Origin: a virus | Virus record (IMG/VR): IMGVR_UViG_3300045125_000087 | Location: 1-36,624 of that record | DNA: 36,624 bases | Reading direction: 5' to 3' (one strand) | Part shown: positions 26,633 through 34,926 of the stretch, piece by piece | How positions within the stretch are numbered: position 1 is the stretch's first letter | How the letters are laid out: each line of letters starts with the position of its first letter | Notes under the pieces: generated by a model | Database searches by the model: none | What the model was told of the DNA's origin: nothing | Seen by the model: the letters and a program-made list of their open reading frames with translations, nothing else | Translations under genes and position numbers: made by a program

Positions 26633-26716
26633 ATGGCGAAGCGTAAGACAAAGCCGAAGCCGCCAGCCTTGCACTGCTCAAGGTGTCGTAGGAAGCCCGG
26701 AACATCCATGTCGTGA
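26633..26716 (+). CDS. 27-residue basic Cys protein, unknown
   Basis: Intact short frame MAKRKTKPKPPALHCSRCRR followed by KPGTSMS. Lys/Arg/Pro-rich with a CxxC. It follows the resolvase by 22 bases and ends at 26714-26716, just before the phosphoesterase start. It could be a real micro-protein or part of a frame from ATG 26607. Confidence 0.38.
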   Translation: MAKRKTKPKPPALHCSRCRRKPGTSMS

Positions 26717-26719
26717 GAC

Positions 26720-27591
26720 ATGAGTCTCGACTGCTCCAGGCAAGTGGGAGCAGTGGTTCCTGCTCCGGTCGGACGCTCACCCGACAACCCGCACAGCGAT
26801 CACGCAGCTTGAAGAAGCACCTGAACGAGTGCGAGGAGCGAAACGCGAGCATGGTCGACATCGGTGATTTCTTCTGTGCAATGGGTGGCCGGGCCGACCC
26901 CGGCGAGTCAAGCATGGCATCGCCCGTCCCGAGCATGCACTAGCCGAACGAGCTACGCTCGATTCCGTCGTTCGTCATGGTGCCGAGTTCCTTGCCCCGC
27001 ACGCTCAACGCTGCATGCTGTGCCGGGCGCGGAAATCACGAGCAGACCGTTCTTCAAGAATCAGGAAACGGATCTGACCGAACGGAGCACAGCCGAACGG
27101 TGCGGATCGATGACCGGAGCCACCGTGTTCGCCACGGGCTACGGCAGGTTCGATCCAGTTCCGAGCCCTGTATGGGAAAACGCCTCTTACACCTTGACGA
27201 TGGCCCTGTACCACGTAGCGCGGGCGGTGGCGGCATGATGACCTTCGACACAGCCTCGGGTACGGCGTCAGAGCGTCCTTCCAGCCGGATGCGGATGTCG
27301 CTGCCTACGGACATGTCCACGAGCGTTGGTGAAGCCAGACAGCACGACTACCGGCACGCGAACGACGAACGAGAGCGTATACGGGTCAGCGTCGAGCCGC
27401 AGTGGCATGTTCGCACGGGCACCACAAGCAGGAACATGAGGACGGCTATGGGGGATTCAGCCGTCGAACGCGGCATGCCGCCGAAGCCCATCAGGGCCAT
27501 GTGGATGCGGCTGTACATGCAGCATGTCGAGAAGGTCAGGGGCAATAGCATCGCGGAGAGGCTCGCATGCGGCTTCCACGAGGCGTCGTAG
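26720..27591 (+). CDS. calcineurin-like metallophosphoesterase
   Basis: Rebuilt across about eight frame changes. Motifs in order: GKWEQWFLLRSDAH (metal-binding D-x-H, near 26755), KKHLNECEERNASMVDIGDF (GD motif, near 26865), GRGNHE (GN-H/D-E motif, near 27025), then SAGGGG, QPDADVAAYGHVHERW (GHxH motif, near 27290) and EPQWHVRTGT with VERGMPPKPIRAMWMRLYMQ at the end. This set and order is that of the metallophosphatase superfamily. The C-terminal HVRTGT/PPKP boxes are familiar from phage-encoded members. The usual length of about 290 residues fits. Substrate unknown; nucleic-acid or nucleotide phosphoesters are possible. Confidence 0.75.
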
Positions 27592-27937
27592 AGAAACGAG
27601 GCTCGGCAGACCATCAACGGCCGGCGATGGCGAATCCGTCTGGTGCCGGCCCGCGAGATGCCACGCGACGCGGCTGGGCGATTGTGACCATCCGCCGGGC
27701 CCGCACCCGACCATCCGCGTGCGGCGGAACCTGACGCAGCAACGGCTGGCCGAGGTGGTATGCCATGAACTCCTCCACGCAGCCCTTCCGCAACTTTCCG
27801 AGGAGGCTTGTCACGGACACGGCAGCCGTTGCTCGGCCGCGCTCTTTCTCTTGAGGCTGGCGTCGCAAGTCGCTAGCATCCCGGCAGGTGTCCCGATGAC
27901 TGAGCAAGCCAAAGAGCCAGATGACCAAAGGCGGTGA
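27567..27937 (+). CDS. minimal HELLH metallopeptidase-like protein
   Basis: Starts within the end of the phosphoesterase (MRLPRGVVEKRG), then RRWRIRLVPAREMPRDA, HPTIRVRRNLTQQRLAEVV, CHELLHAALPQLSEEAVTDT, AAVARA.LFLLRLASQV and a stop at 27935-27937. HELLH is the HExxH zinc-binding motif, and the later Glu in LSEEAV could supply the third ligand. Similar 100-130-residue SprT-like or gluzincin-like proteins are common in phage early regions. Breaks near 27625, 27690 and 27810. Activity is not proven. Confidence 0.62.
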
Positions 27938-28179
27938 GCGTTCAGACCGTGTCTGCAAGGCGTGCAGACCCTCGTGCTGCTCGGCAGCATCGCCGCCGTG
28001 TTCCTGACCGTGGGCCGACGCGGACGCCATGCTCGACGGTCACGGCGAGCGGATCAGGAACTGGCCGCAATCACCTCCGACCTGGCTCAAGCACCGTTGG
28101 CACACTGTCCGCGACCGACCGGGAGTTCGGCGCTCGCATCGACAGCATCCTCCTCCGCATCGACCGACTTGAAAGCTGA
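27921..28179 (+). CDS. membrane protein with coiled-coil tail (lysis-related candidate)
   Basis: ATG 27921 lies within the end of the previous gene: MTKGGERSDRV, then LQGVQTLVLLGSIAAVFLTV (one membrane segment), DAMLDGHGERIR, LAAITSDLAQ, STVGTLSATDREFGARIDSI and LLRIDRLES to 28179. One N-terminal membrane helix followed by heptad-like helical sequence resembles XhlA- or Rz-type lysis accessory proteins. About 85 residues; breaks near 27950, 28010, 28065 and 28095. Confidence 0.5.
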
Positions 28180-28186
28180 CGCCCTA

Positions 28187-28836
28187 ATGGCAATCGTCCA
28201 TCATCTCCACCGCACAGCCAAACCTTCAGCCGACTCGCCCTTGCATCGGTGTCAGCCTCCTACGCGCAGCATCGTGCCATCTGGCACCGCAGCAAAGCCG
28301 ACCACCGGCGTTCTCTACGATCTCAGCAACAACTACCCGAGCCTCATCCGCATCATTCCCGTGAGCGATTCCAGCACGGCACTAAGCGTGGGCATGCGGG
28401 TCATCGGCTGGGTCCGTTCGTGGACGGTGCGGACGAAGCACTGGCTCCCCACGGTTCTGCGCCGACTTCACCCTCGGCCTACACCTCGGGCACCGTGCCG
28501 TACATCACGGCCGGAAGCACCGGCCATTACTTCTACAACTTCGGCCACGCAGTGTAAGCGGTACGCCTACGGCGAACATGTATAGCCCGGCGAACAGCGG
28601 CCGGCTCAAATGTCGAAATCGCCAGCAGTCCTCGTGGATACCGTGGGCTCCATGCTCGTGACCGTTCAGGCGCGAAGCGGCGGCTCTGATGCGCTTCTGG
28701 CACAACAATCTGACCTATGCGATCTATCCGAACACGACCGATCTACGATTCGGGCTTTCCGCAAATCGCATTCGGAAGCGGTGGAGCGTTCATATCAACG
28801 ACCGAAACCGTAGCGGGATCGCCACATGTTAGGTGA
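28187..28836 (+). CDS. virion appendage protein C, N-terminal module
   Basis: MAIVHHLHRTAKPSADSP, GVLYDLSNNYPSLIRIIPVS, DSSTALSVGMRVIGW, APTSPSAYTSGTVPYITAGS, TGHYFYNFGHAV, MYSPANSGGSNVEIAS, VDTVGSMLVTVQARSGGSDA, WHNNLTYAIYPNTTDLRFGL and GGAFISTTETVAGSPHVR with a stop at 28834-28836. Beta-rich, Ser/Thr/Gly-rich and with frequent aromatics, like exposed fibre or collar proteins. Breaks near 28410, 28560, 28600, 28620, 28690 and 28765. About 215 residues. Function by composition and neighbours only. Confidence 0.5.
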
Positions 28837-29766
28837 TGCCGAGTTGCCGCGCTCTGGCGGAGAAAGATCGCTACCAATTCTTGATTGATGGCGACAGCTT
28901 TGGAAAACGCCTACGGCGATGGATACTCGACGCGAGGCGCAAGAAACATCTGCGCTCTTGCAACGCAGGATGCAGGCCTTGTTCGATTCGGGCTTTGTAC
29001 CGCTTGGATTTTCGACATATACCACAACGATTCCAGTACGCACCGAGCCGCATCCAATGGAAACAATCTGACTGCTGGATCTGGGAACGAATCCGCGCTT
29101 CGATAGTCAAGAACTTGAACAAGCCCGTGGACAGCAGATGCAAGCGGATCGGTCCAGTGGGCTCCAACGCGAACAAATAACGACGACACCGCTCCTGATG
29201 GAACGCAAACCGCGACTCGCATCCAATTCACTCGTGGAGCGTCTGGATTTAGTCGTGTGCAGCAAACGCTCACATCTACGGCGAGCCAGTCCGCACACGA
29301 TGTCGGTGTGGATGAAATTGAAGCCGGGAAGCACATCAAGCTGGTGTTGGCTTTGAGAATTGCGTGGTGATGGCACTTATGTGACGAATCACACGCGACC
29401 AGTACATGGCAGAGATTTTCGTACACCGTTCCTGCCGTGGACAGCCAGACACGAATGTAACTGCTCAGATCATGCTGTGGTCCAACATCGCTGGAAACAG
29501 CACTTCCGCAGACATTCTGGCTTGAAGCTGTCAGCTGGAACGAACAACCGTCGCGTAGTTCTCTACATTCCAACGACTACCGCGACGGGAACACATCTTG
29601 CAATCTTGCAGCCACTATTGCCCGGCTTCGTGGTTGGATGCGAATTCTCATCCCATCTATTCTGTTCCATCGGGCACCAGCACTGCGGTGCGGATTCGCT
29701 AGTTTGCAGTCGGGAACTCATGCTCATCCTGGCCTTGGTGTTGCTGCTGGTGGTGAAACGCCATGA
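28836..29766 (+). CDS. virion appendage protein D with carbohydrate-binding-like domain
   Basis: Starts MPSCRALAEKDRYQFLIDGD directly at the previous stop. Later frames read GTNPRFDSQELEQARGQQM, DDTAPDGTQTATRIQFTRGA, SGFSRVQQTLTSTASQSAHD, EIEAGKHIKLVLAL, FSYTVPAVDSQTR, NVTAQIMLWSNIAGNSTSAD and FAVGTHAHPGLGVAAGGETP with a stop at 29764-29766. The 'APDGT.TA.r......g......q.lt...s.....v..eAG' pattern is typical of phage fibre jelly-roll domains that bind glycans. Many breaks; extent approximate. Confidence 0.5.
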
Positions 29767-29962
29767 CGTGGTCGCAGACGGATGGCGAAACACTCTGCGA
29801 CATCTATCTGCTCAAGCAAAACTGGATGGGTATGGAGCAGAGTGTAACGGTCAGGGTCACGGCCACGGACACTCTTGCGTGGCTTCGCGTAGCGTCAATG
29901 CCGTGCAGACATACACGAGCGGAAGCGGGTGGTCTTTCTCGGCTTTGATATCTGAACGCTGA
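29763..29962 (+). CDS. small virion-like protein, unknown
   Basis: ATGA overlap with the previous gene: MTWSQTDGETLCDIYLLKQN, WMGMEQSVTVRVTATDTLAW, LRVA, then VNAVQTYTSGSGWSFSALIS and a stop at 29960-29962; about 66 residues with one shift near 29890. Beta-rich. Probably another small appendage subunit. Confidence 0.48.
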
Positions 29963-29963
29963 C

Positions 29964-30665
29964 GTGAATACACGACTGGCACGGCTTGCAGCCATTCGCA
30001 TCCCGATTACATTCAAAGATTCTGGGAACACGACGCGAGGCTTGCATCGCAACTCAACATCACGGAACGTATGGTAAGGTTGCTGTCTGTCCGTGGTTGA
30101 GTTTGTGCGACCAAACTTCAGCTGGATTGGCTTTTTCAACCATCTCTGGGCGATCTGAGTACAAACTTTCGGATTATGTGAACTCGCACGGCAACGCTGG
30201 CCGGCATACAACGCGATTGCAGATCAAATCCGTTCTGATGGTGGCGATGCTGCTTATATGCCACGGGCCGGAGTGAATGATTGTTATGTCGCGCCAACAA
30301 GCTTACGTGGGCAACACAATTTGCCACGACTGTGCAGGATCGCATTACTCAAATCAGAGCCAATTCGTGTCTCGGCGCAAATACCTCCAATCATTTTGTG
30401 TGCCCCGACATATCGGGATAGCAACACCAACTCGGCGGATGCAAATGATGCAGAGTATGATAACGTATGCGTCGGTCTTGCGAAACATCGCAACGCATCG
30501 ACTTGGCAACATTCTGGCTCTCAACTTCGAAAGTATTCCCACAAGATGGGATTCAATCGCGGAAGCAGAAAACTGTTCTTGTCGGGATCGTTGTGGACGA
30601 TTCCAACATCTCGCTGGCGCGGCGGTGTGTTGCTGGCATTGAAGGCGTGGATCAATGGCGACTGA
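29964..30665 (+). CDS. probable SGNH/GDSL esterase on virion appendage
   Basis: GTG start: NTRLARLAAIRIPITFKDSG, NTTRGL. The FKDSGNTT block resembles SGNH block I (FGDSNT) with probable errors. About 85 residues later come YNAIADQIRSDGGDAAYMPR and AGVND, the GxND block, then TWATQFATTVQDRITQIRA. About 178 residues after block I, DGIQ occupies the place where DxxH is expected. The spacing matches a complete SGNH domain. The end reads LKAWINGD, stop 30663-30665. Such phage enzymes deacetylate host surface polysaccharides. The catalytic Ser is visible, but the final His is missing as read. Confidence 0.45.
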
Positions 30666-31004
30666 ATGGCTTGAACCCAGCCACGACGCTGTGGATTACA
30701 GTTATGCCTCGGGAACACTTGGCTTCGTTCTCGGGTGCTGGAAATATGGTCGGTCGTCTTCTGCCGCCGAGGCGAGCGATCATCCATTCGTTTCTGGGAA
30801 TGCAGCTGGTATGCGCAGGCAATGGCTCATCGTTTCTGGAGCAGCGGGAATTACGGAACCAGCCAAGACAGCAACCGATTCGATTACGAACATTGCATCG
30901 CCGGATCAAGCTTCACTATTCAGGCCGAGCCAATTTCTTGGCGTGCATGGCAGAATTGCAACTTGTTGATCCAAGCCGCATCAAATCTAGCCACGAATGT
31001 TTAG
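30655..31004 (+). CDS. virion-like protein, unknown
   Basis: ATG 30655 overlaps the end of the previous gene: MATEWLEPSHDAVDYSYASG, TLGFVLG, then after a shift near 30740 SIRFWECSWYAQAMAHRFWS, SGNYGTSQDSNRFDYEHCIA and GSSFTIQAEPISWRAWQNCN, LLIQAASNLATNV, TAG 31002-31004. Rich in aromatic residues and beta-like, about 115 residues. It closes the appendage module and its stop overlaps the lipoprotein start. Confidence 0.48.
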
Positions 31005-31515
31005 AAGCGTGGGTCTTCCTGCTCCTCGTCGGCTGCTCGGCTAGCGAGCGGATCGCAGCCGAGGCCAACACCATCGGCGAGCGGGCGGAAACCATCCACC
31101 GGCTCGCGACTCCGCATCGGTGAGCGGTCGCAGGACCGCCGACACCGTGGCCGACGCTGCGACCATCGCGGCCGAGGCTGCTGCCATCGGCAAGTCCATC
31201 GGCAGGCGATCCACACGGCCCTTCCTGGCGTGACCGACCGGACGCCGTGGTGGGCGGACCTGCTCCGCGGTGGCTCGCCATCGCCGCCGCCGGTGCGGCC
31301 GCCGTGTGGCTTCTGACGGCCAGCGGCATCCTTGGCCGCCGTCCGGGCCGCTCTGGGCTGGATTCCGGCACCGAAGCGACGGGCCGCCAGCCCTGCTGGC
31401 CGCTGCCGTCGATGACGCAAGGCCGGAAACCACACGCGAGGCAGTGGCTGCGATGCGAGCACAGGACCCAGAGTTCGATGTAGCGTGGCGGAAGGCTGTT
31501 ACAATCCAGCCTATC
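30997..31515 (+). CDS. spanin-like lipoprotein with second membrane segment
   Basis: ATG 30997, with one shift near 31015, gives MFRSVGLLLLVGCSASERIA, a short lipoprotein signal with lipobox LVGC (Cys about residue 13). A helical heptad-rich domain follows (AAEANTIGERAETIHRL; DTVADAATIAAEAAAIGKSI), then VTDRTPWWADLL, a clear membrane segment (IAAAGAAAVWLLTASGIL, near 31275-31330) and a C-terminal helical part (ALGWIPAPKRRAAS; DDARPETTREAVAAMRAQDP). A lipidated N-terminus plus a C-terminal membrane helix is the layout of unimolecular spanins that fuse inner and outer membranes. The extra C-terminal 65 residues are unusual. Exact stop unclear. Confidence 0.55.
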
Positions 31516-31530
31516 GAAAGGAGCCTCGAC

Positions 31531-31644
31531 ATGGATTCGATTCTCGGAACCGTTTGGTGGAGTGCCCTCATGTTCGTGGCCGGAGCGTGGATTGGCCGCC
31601 CGCTGTTCTCGTGGGTGTGGAAGAAGTTGCCCTTCGGCTCGTGA
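31531..31644 (+). CDS. 37-residue membrane protein
   Basis: AAGGAG lies 7 bases before ATG 31531. Intact frame: MDSILGTVWWSALMFVAGAW followed by IGRPLFSWVWKKLPFGS. Residues 5-22 are a membrane helix with Gly/Trp, followed by a basic amphipathic end. Such tiny Trp-rich membrane proteins with a K/L-P-x-G end occur next to lysis genes in other phages. It could be a holin or a regulator; unproven. The 142 bases that follow hold no evident gene. Confidence 0.65.
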   Translation: MDSILGTVWWSALMFVAGAWIGRPLFSWVWKKLPFGS

Positions 31645-31786
31645 ATGACCCACGGTGGCGGTACGGGAAACCGACCGTCCCCGTTTCACATCGCAGGCCG
31701 CCCGGCGTGTCGGAGCGCTTGGGCGGCTTGCTAGGATGCACGCATCCGCAGGTCGCTGGTAGCGGCCCACGGAGGGTGGAACGCAC

Positions 31787-31816
31787 AGACCCCTAGGAGT
31801 CATGGCCTAGGGGTCT
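31787..31816 (+). terminator. intrinsic terminator
   Basis: AGACCCCTAGG (31787-31797) and CCTAGGGGTCT (31806-31816) form a perfect 11-bp stem with an 8-base loop, followed by ATTATTCT. It lies between the lysis-like genes and the ParB/methyltransferase gene, 15 bases before that start. It separates the early/lysis unit from the packaging and head unit. Confidence 0.9.
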
Positions 31817-31830
31817 ATTATTCTCAGGGC

Positions 31831-33089
31831 ATGAACACCGACACCGTACCCATCTCGACGCTCACGCTCGACCCCGCAAACGTGCGTCGGCATCCGGCGA
31901 AGAACCTGGACGCGATCAAGGCGAGCCTGACGCGGTTCGGTCAGCAGCGGCCCGTGCTGGTCGATGACAAGGGCGTGGTGATCGCTGGCAACGGCACGGT
32001 GATGGCTGCGAAGGCTCTGGGGTGGCCGAGCATCAACATCGTCCGCACGAACCTGAAGGGCAGCGAGGCGACCGCCTACGCCATCGCCGACAATCGGACG
32101 GCGGAACTAGCCGAGTGGGATGACGAGGCGTTGGCTCAGCAGTTGGCCGCGTTGCAGATCGAGGACGCGGCACTGGCCGAGGCTGCTGGCTTCACGGACG
32201 CGGAGATCGCCAAACTGGCCGAGGCGACGGTGGAGGTGCAGGAGGACGAAGTACCTGGAGGCTCCAGCCGACCCAATCACGAAGCCGGGCGACCTGTGGC
32301 TTGCTTGGCGACCATCGGCTGCTGTGCGGGGACAGCACGAAGGCCGAGGATGTGGAGCGGCTGATGGATGGCGAGCAAGCGGCGTGCGTATTTACATCGC
32401 CTCCATATGCGGTCGGACTGGACTACGGAGACACATATGAAGATTCGATAGAGAGCCTTCGTGCCATGCTTCCCAAACTCTCAAAATATGGATTGACATT
32501 ATAGACGCGGATGGATTCGCAGTCATCAACTTTGGCGACATAGCGGCAGCGTCAAAGATTGTCGAAACAAATCTACCGTGCGAATATCCGATGGGCGCTT
32601 GAGTATTGGCCTGTTTTCCGTCGCGACGGATGGAGACTATGGTCGCGTCGTGCATGGTGCAAGCCAAATGCGCGTCCATTCATTACATGTGCATCGCAAG
32701 CAATCGCGCCGCGACAGACTGGGAACATATTTGGACATGGACAAGAGGCAACAAGCCGCGTGTGAAGCCGGCGTAGATGGAGATATGCGTTCGTGTCTTG
32801 GATGGTGCGATACAACGGCGATGCATGGCGTGGAGATTGGAACAGTCCATACATGGTGCCGGAATGTCAATCGCAATCGCTGCTTGGATGCTAAACGTGC
32901 ACTCAATCGGTTGGCGATATGGCGCATGAGCCATTCTGCGGAACTGGCACCACGCTCATCGCCGCCGAGCAACTGGGCCGCAAGCGTTACGGTATGGAAA
33001 TCAGCCCCGCCTACTGCGACGTGATCGTGAAGCGTTGGGAAACCCTGACCGGCAAGAAGGCCGTGCTGGATGGCCAAGCGAAAGCCTAA
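31831..33089 (+). CDS. ParB-like nuclease domain fused to DNA methyltransferase
   Basis: Residues 1-140 are a ParB/Srx-like domain: VPISTLTLDPANVRRHPAKN, GQQRPVLVDDKGVVIAGNGT and AYAIADNRTAELAEWDDEAL. After shifts near 32258 and 32310 follow GDHRLLCGDSTKAEDVERLM and CVFTSPPYAVGLDYGDTYED, where TSPPY (32394-32408) is the catalytic motif of N4-cytosine/N6-adenine methyltransferases. FCGTGTTLIAAEQLGRKRYG (from 32934) is the SAM-binding motif, placed after the catalytic motif. The C-terminus GKKAVLDGQAKA stops at 33087-33089. Breaks near 32500, 32560, 32600, 32780 and 32860. Probably an orphan methyltransferase that modifies phage DNA before packaging. Confidence 0.85.
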
Positions 33090-33435
33090 ACCCAACGGGC
33101 ACCTGAAGCCGTCAGGCCCGCCTGAGCCAACACCGGCCCCTGTGGCGGCTCCTGTGCCCCTTCCCCTACCGGCGGCCCTAGACGAGCCGCCAGCCCGCCA
33201 GAAGGCCGCCCTGCGGCTCCTACAGCGTGCCGTATCCGAACGGCTGGCAGATACCCGAGGCCGTGTGGGGCGCGGCCCCCGCATCTGCACCCGCATCCTC
33301 GCCGACGAAGCCGCGTCGCCTCGTGACCGCCTCCGGGCGACCGAGGTGCTGGCCGCGATGGCACGCGACAAGGTCAACGCAGCCATTGCTCTGGACAAGA
33401 TCGAGCGGCTGGAGGGTGGTGACGGCAACCGATAG
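33070..33435 (+). CDS. terminase small subunit-like protein
   Basis: Intact frame overlapping the methyltransferase end: MAKRKPKPNGHLKPSG, a Pro-rich linker (33110-33190), then RQKAALRLLQRAVSERLADT, RGRVGRGPRICTRILADEAA and SPRDRLRATEVLAAMARDKV. A basic N-terminus, Pro/Ala linker and helical C-terminal domain directly before the large terminase suggest the DNA-recognition subunit. No family motif was identified; the call is positional. Confidence 0.6.
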   Translation: MAKRKPKPNGHLKPSGPPEPTPAPVAAPVPLPLPAALDEPPARQKAALRLLQRAVSERLADTRGRVGRGPRICTRILADEAASPRDRLRATEVLAAMARDKVNAAIALDKIERLEGGDGNR

Positions 33436-34926
33436 GATCGTCATTACCCCGGAGATCCGCGAGCGTGCCCGACAGATCATCGCAAGACGGCTCGGAACCG
33501 ACCGACAGCCTTGACCCGGAACTGACCGCCCTGATCGTGGCGGCACGCCAGGACGCCGACGCCTTCGCGGAAACGATGGGCTTCGATCAAGCCGAGATTC
33601 ATCGACGGCTGCAGGCGTATCTTGACAACGAACCCGACGCGACCATCGGCATGCCCCGCGGCCACGGCAAGAGCGTGCAGGCCGGGCTTCGTGAGGCATG
33701 GGAGATCGGCAAGAACCCCGCCATCCGCATCAAGCACATCTGCCAGACGGATGACAAGGCCAGCGAGCAGGTGCGGTTCGTGTCTGCCATCCTCCAGCAC
33801 CTCTCTACGGGCTGGTATTCCCCGACATCCAGACCGAGCAGGTATCAGCGACCGCCATCGTGGTGAAGCGGCCACGAGCGAGCCGCGACGCGACAATGCA
33901 GGCCAGCGGCATCTTTGGTCGAGCGGGTGGCCGTGCCGACCTCCTCGTCGGCGATGACGTGTGCGACCTGCGGAACAGCATCCTCGTGCCCGCTGAGCGG
34001 CAGAAGGTCGAAGAGGCGCTGGTTCAACAACTGGCTGCCCATGCGAGCCTTCGCGGACGGCAACCCGAGGACGTGGCGACTGTTCACCCCGTACCACACC
34101 GATGACCTGACCGCCGACTGGAAGCAAGCGGGCAAGCGAGGACGGGAACCTGTTCTGGGAACCCTGCGCCGGCAATGTGTCGCCGTGGCCGGAAGTGTGG
34201 ACGCCGGACCGGCTGGACGAGCAGCGACGCGAGATGGGGCCGCTCGCGTACGCCCGTGCCTACGAGCTCGTTCCGATCAGCAGCGACAGCCTGATCTTCC
34301 GGCCCGAATGGCTAGAGGCCGCGTACTACACCGGCGACCCGCCGCGAGTACGCGCACGCCACGGGCCGACTCATCGCGGCCATCGACTTGGGCATTCACG
34401 GCGAAGGCCAGCCCGAGCGGCGACTACAGCGTGTGCATCATCGGGCTGGCTGGACGCGAAGGGCGTGGTCTGGGTGTTGGAGGCGCTCGCATGCAGGCGA
34501 CCTTCCCGACTTCATGCGGCGGGCCGTCGATGCGTGCGAGCGTCTAGGCGTCGCCCAGATTATTGCCGAAGGCAACGGCCCGCAGGCGGGCCTGTGCCAG
34601 CAACTCGCACAGCGCGACCCGTATCCCCGTCAATCAGATGGCCCGCACGAAGGACAAGATCACCCGTGCCAGTGAGGCGCAGCCCGCTGTTGAGCAAGGC
34701 AAACTGCGGCTTCGATGCAGACCGGACGGCGGGCTGGAACCGTCCATGCAGCCAATCCGCGATGAGATGATCGCTTTCCCTGCTGCCGAGCATGATGACA
34801 CCGTGGATGGCGTGGTCGATCTTCTAGAGCATGCACGAAGCCGCCGATATGATCCACAGTCAAAGCCAGCGACCGTGAAAGACTCACGCGAGCGACTGTG
34901 GCGAATCTACGGAACGGCCCCGATGA
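33419..34926 (+). CDS. terminase large subunit
   Basis: Packaging ATPase/nuclease. Starts at GTG 33419 (TATDRIVITPEIRERARQI). Walker A GMPRGHGKS at 33648-33674, followed by VQAGLREAWEIGKNPAIRIK; Walker B ADLLVGDDV near 33935 followed by CDLRNSILVPAERQKVEEA. Then YHTDDLTADW, WTPDRLDEQRREMGPLAYAR, SLIFRPEWL, the nuclease start LIAAIDLG (34370-34392), DAKGVVWVLEAL, AQIIAEGNGPQAGLCQQLA and DDTVDGVVDLLEHARS with conserved acidic residues. About 500 residues, the normal length. Breaks near 33505, 33830, 34020, 34145, 34355, 34415, 34490, 34600 and 34670. The stop overlaps the portal ATG. Confidence 0.9.
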
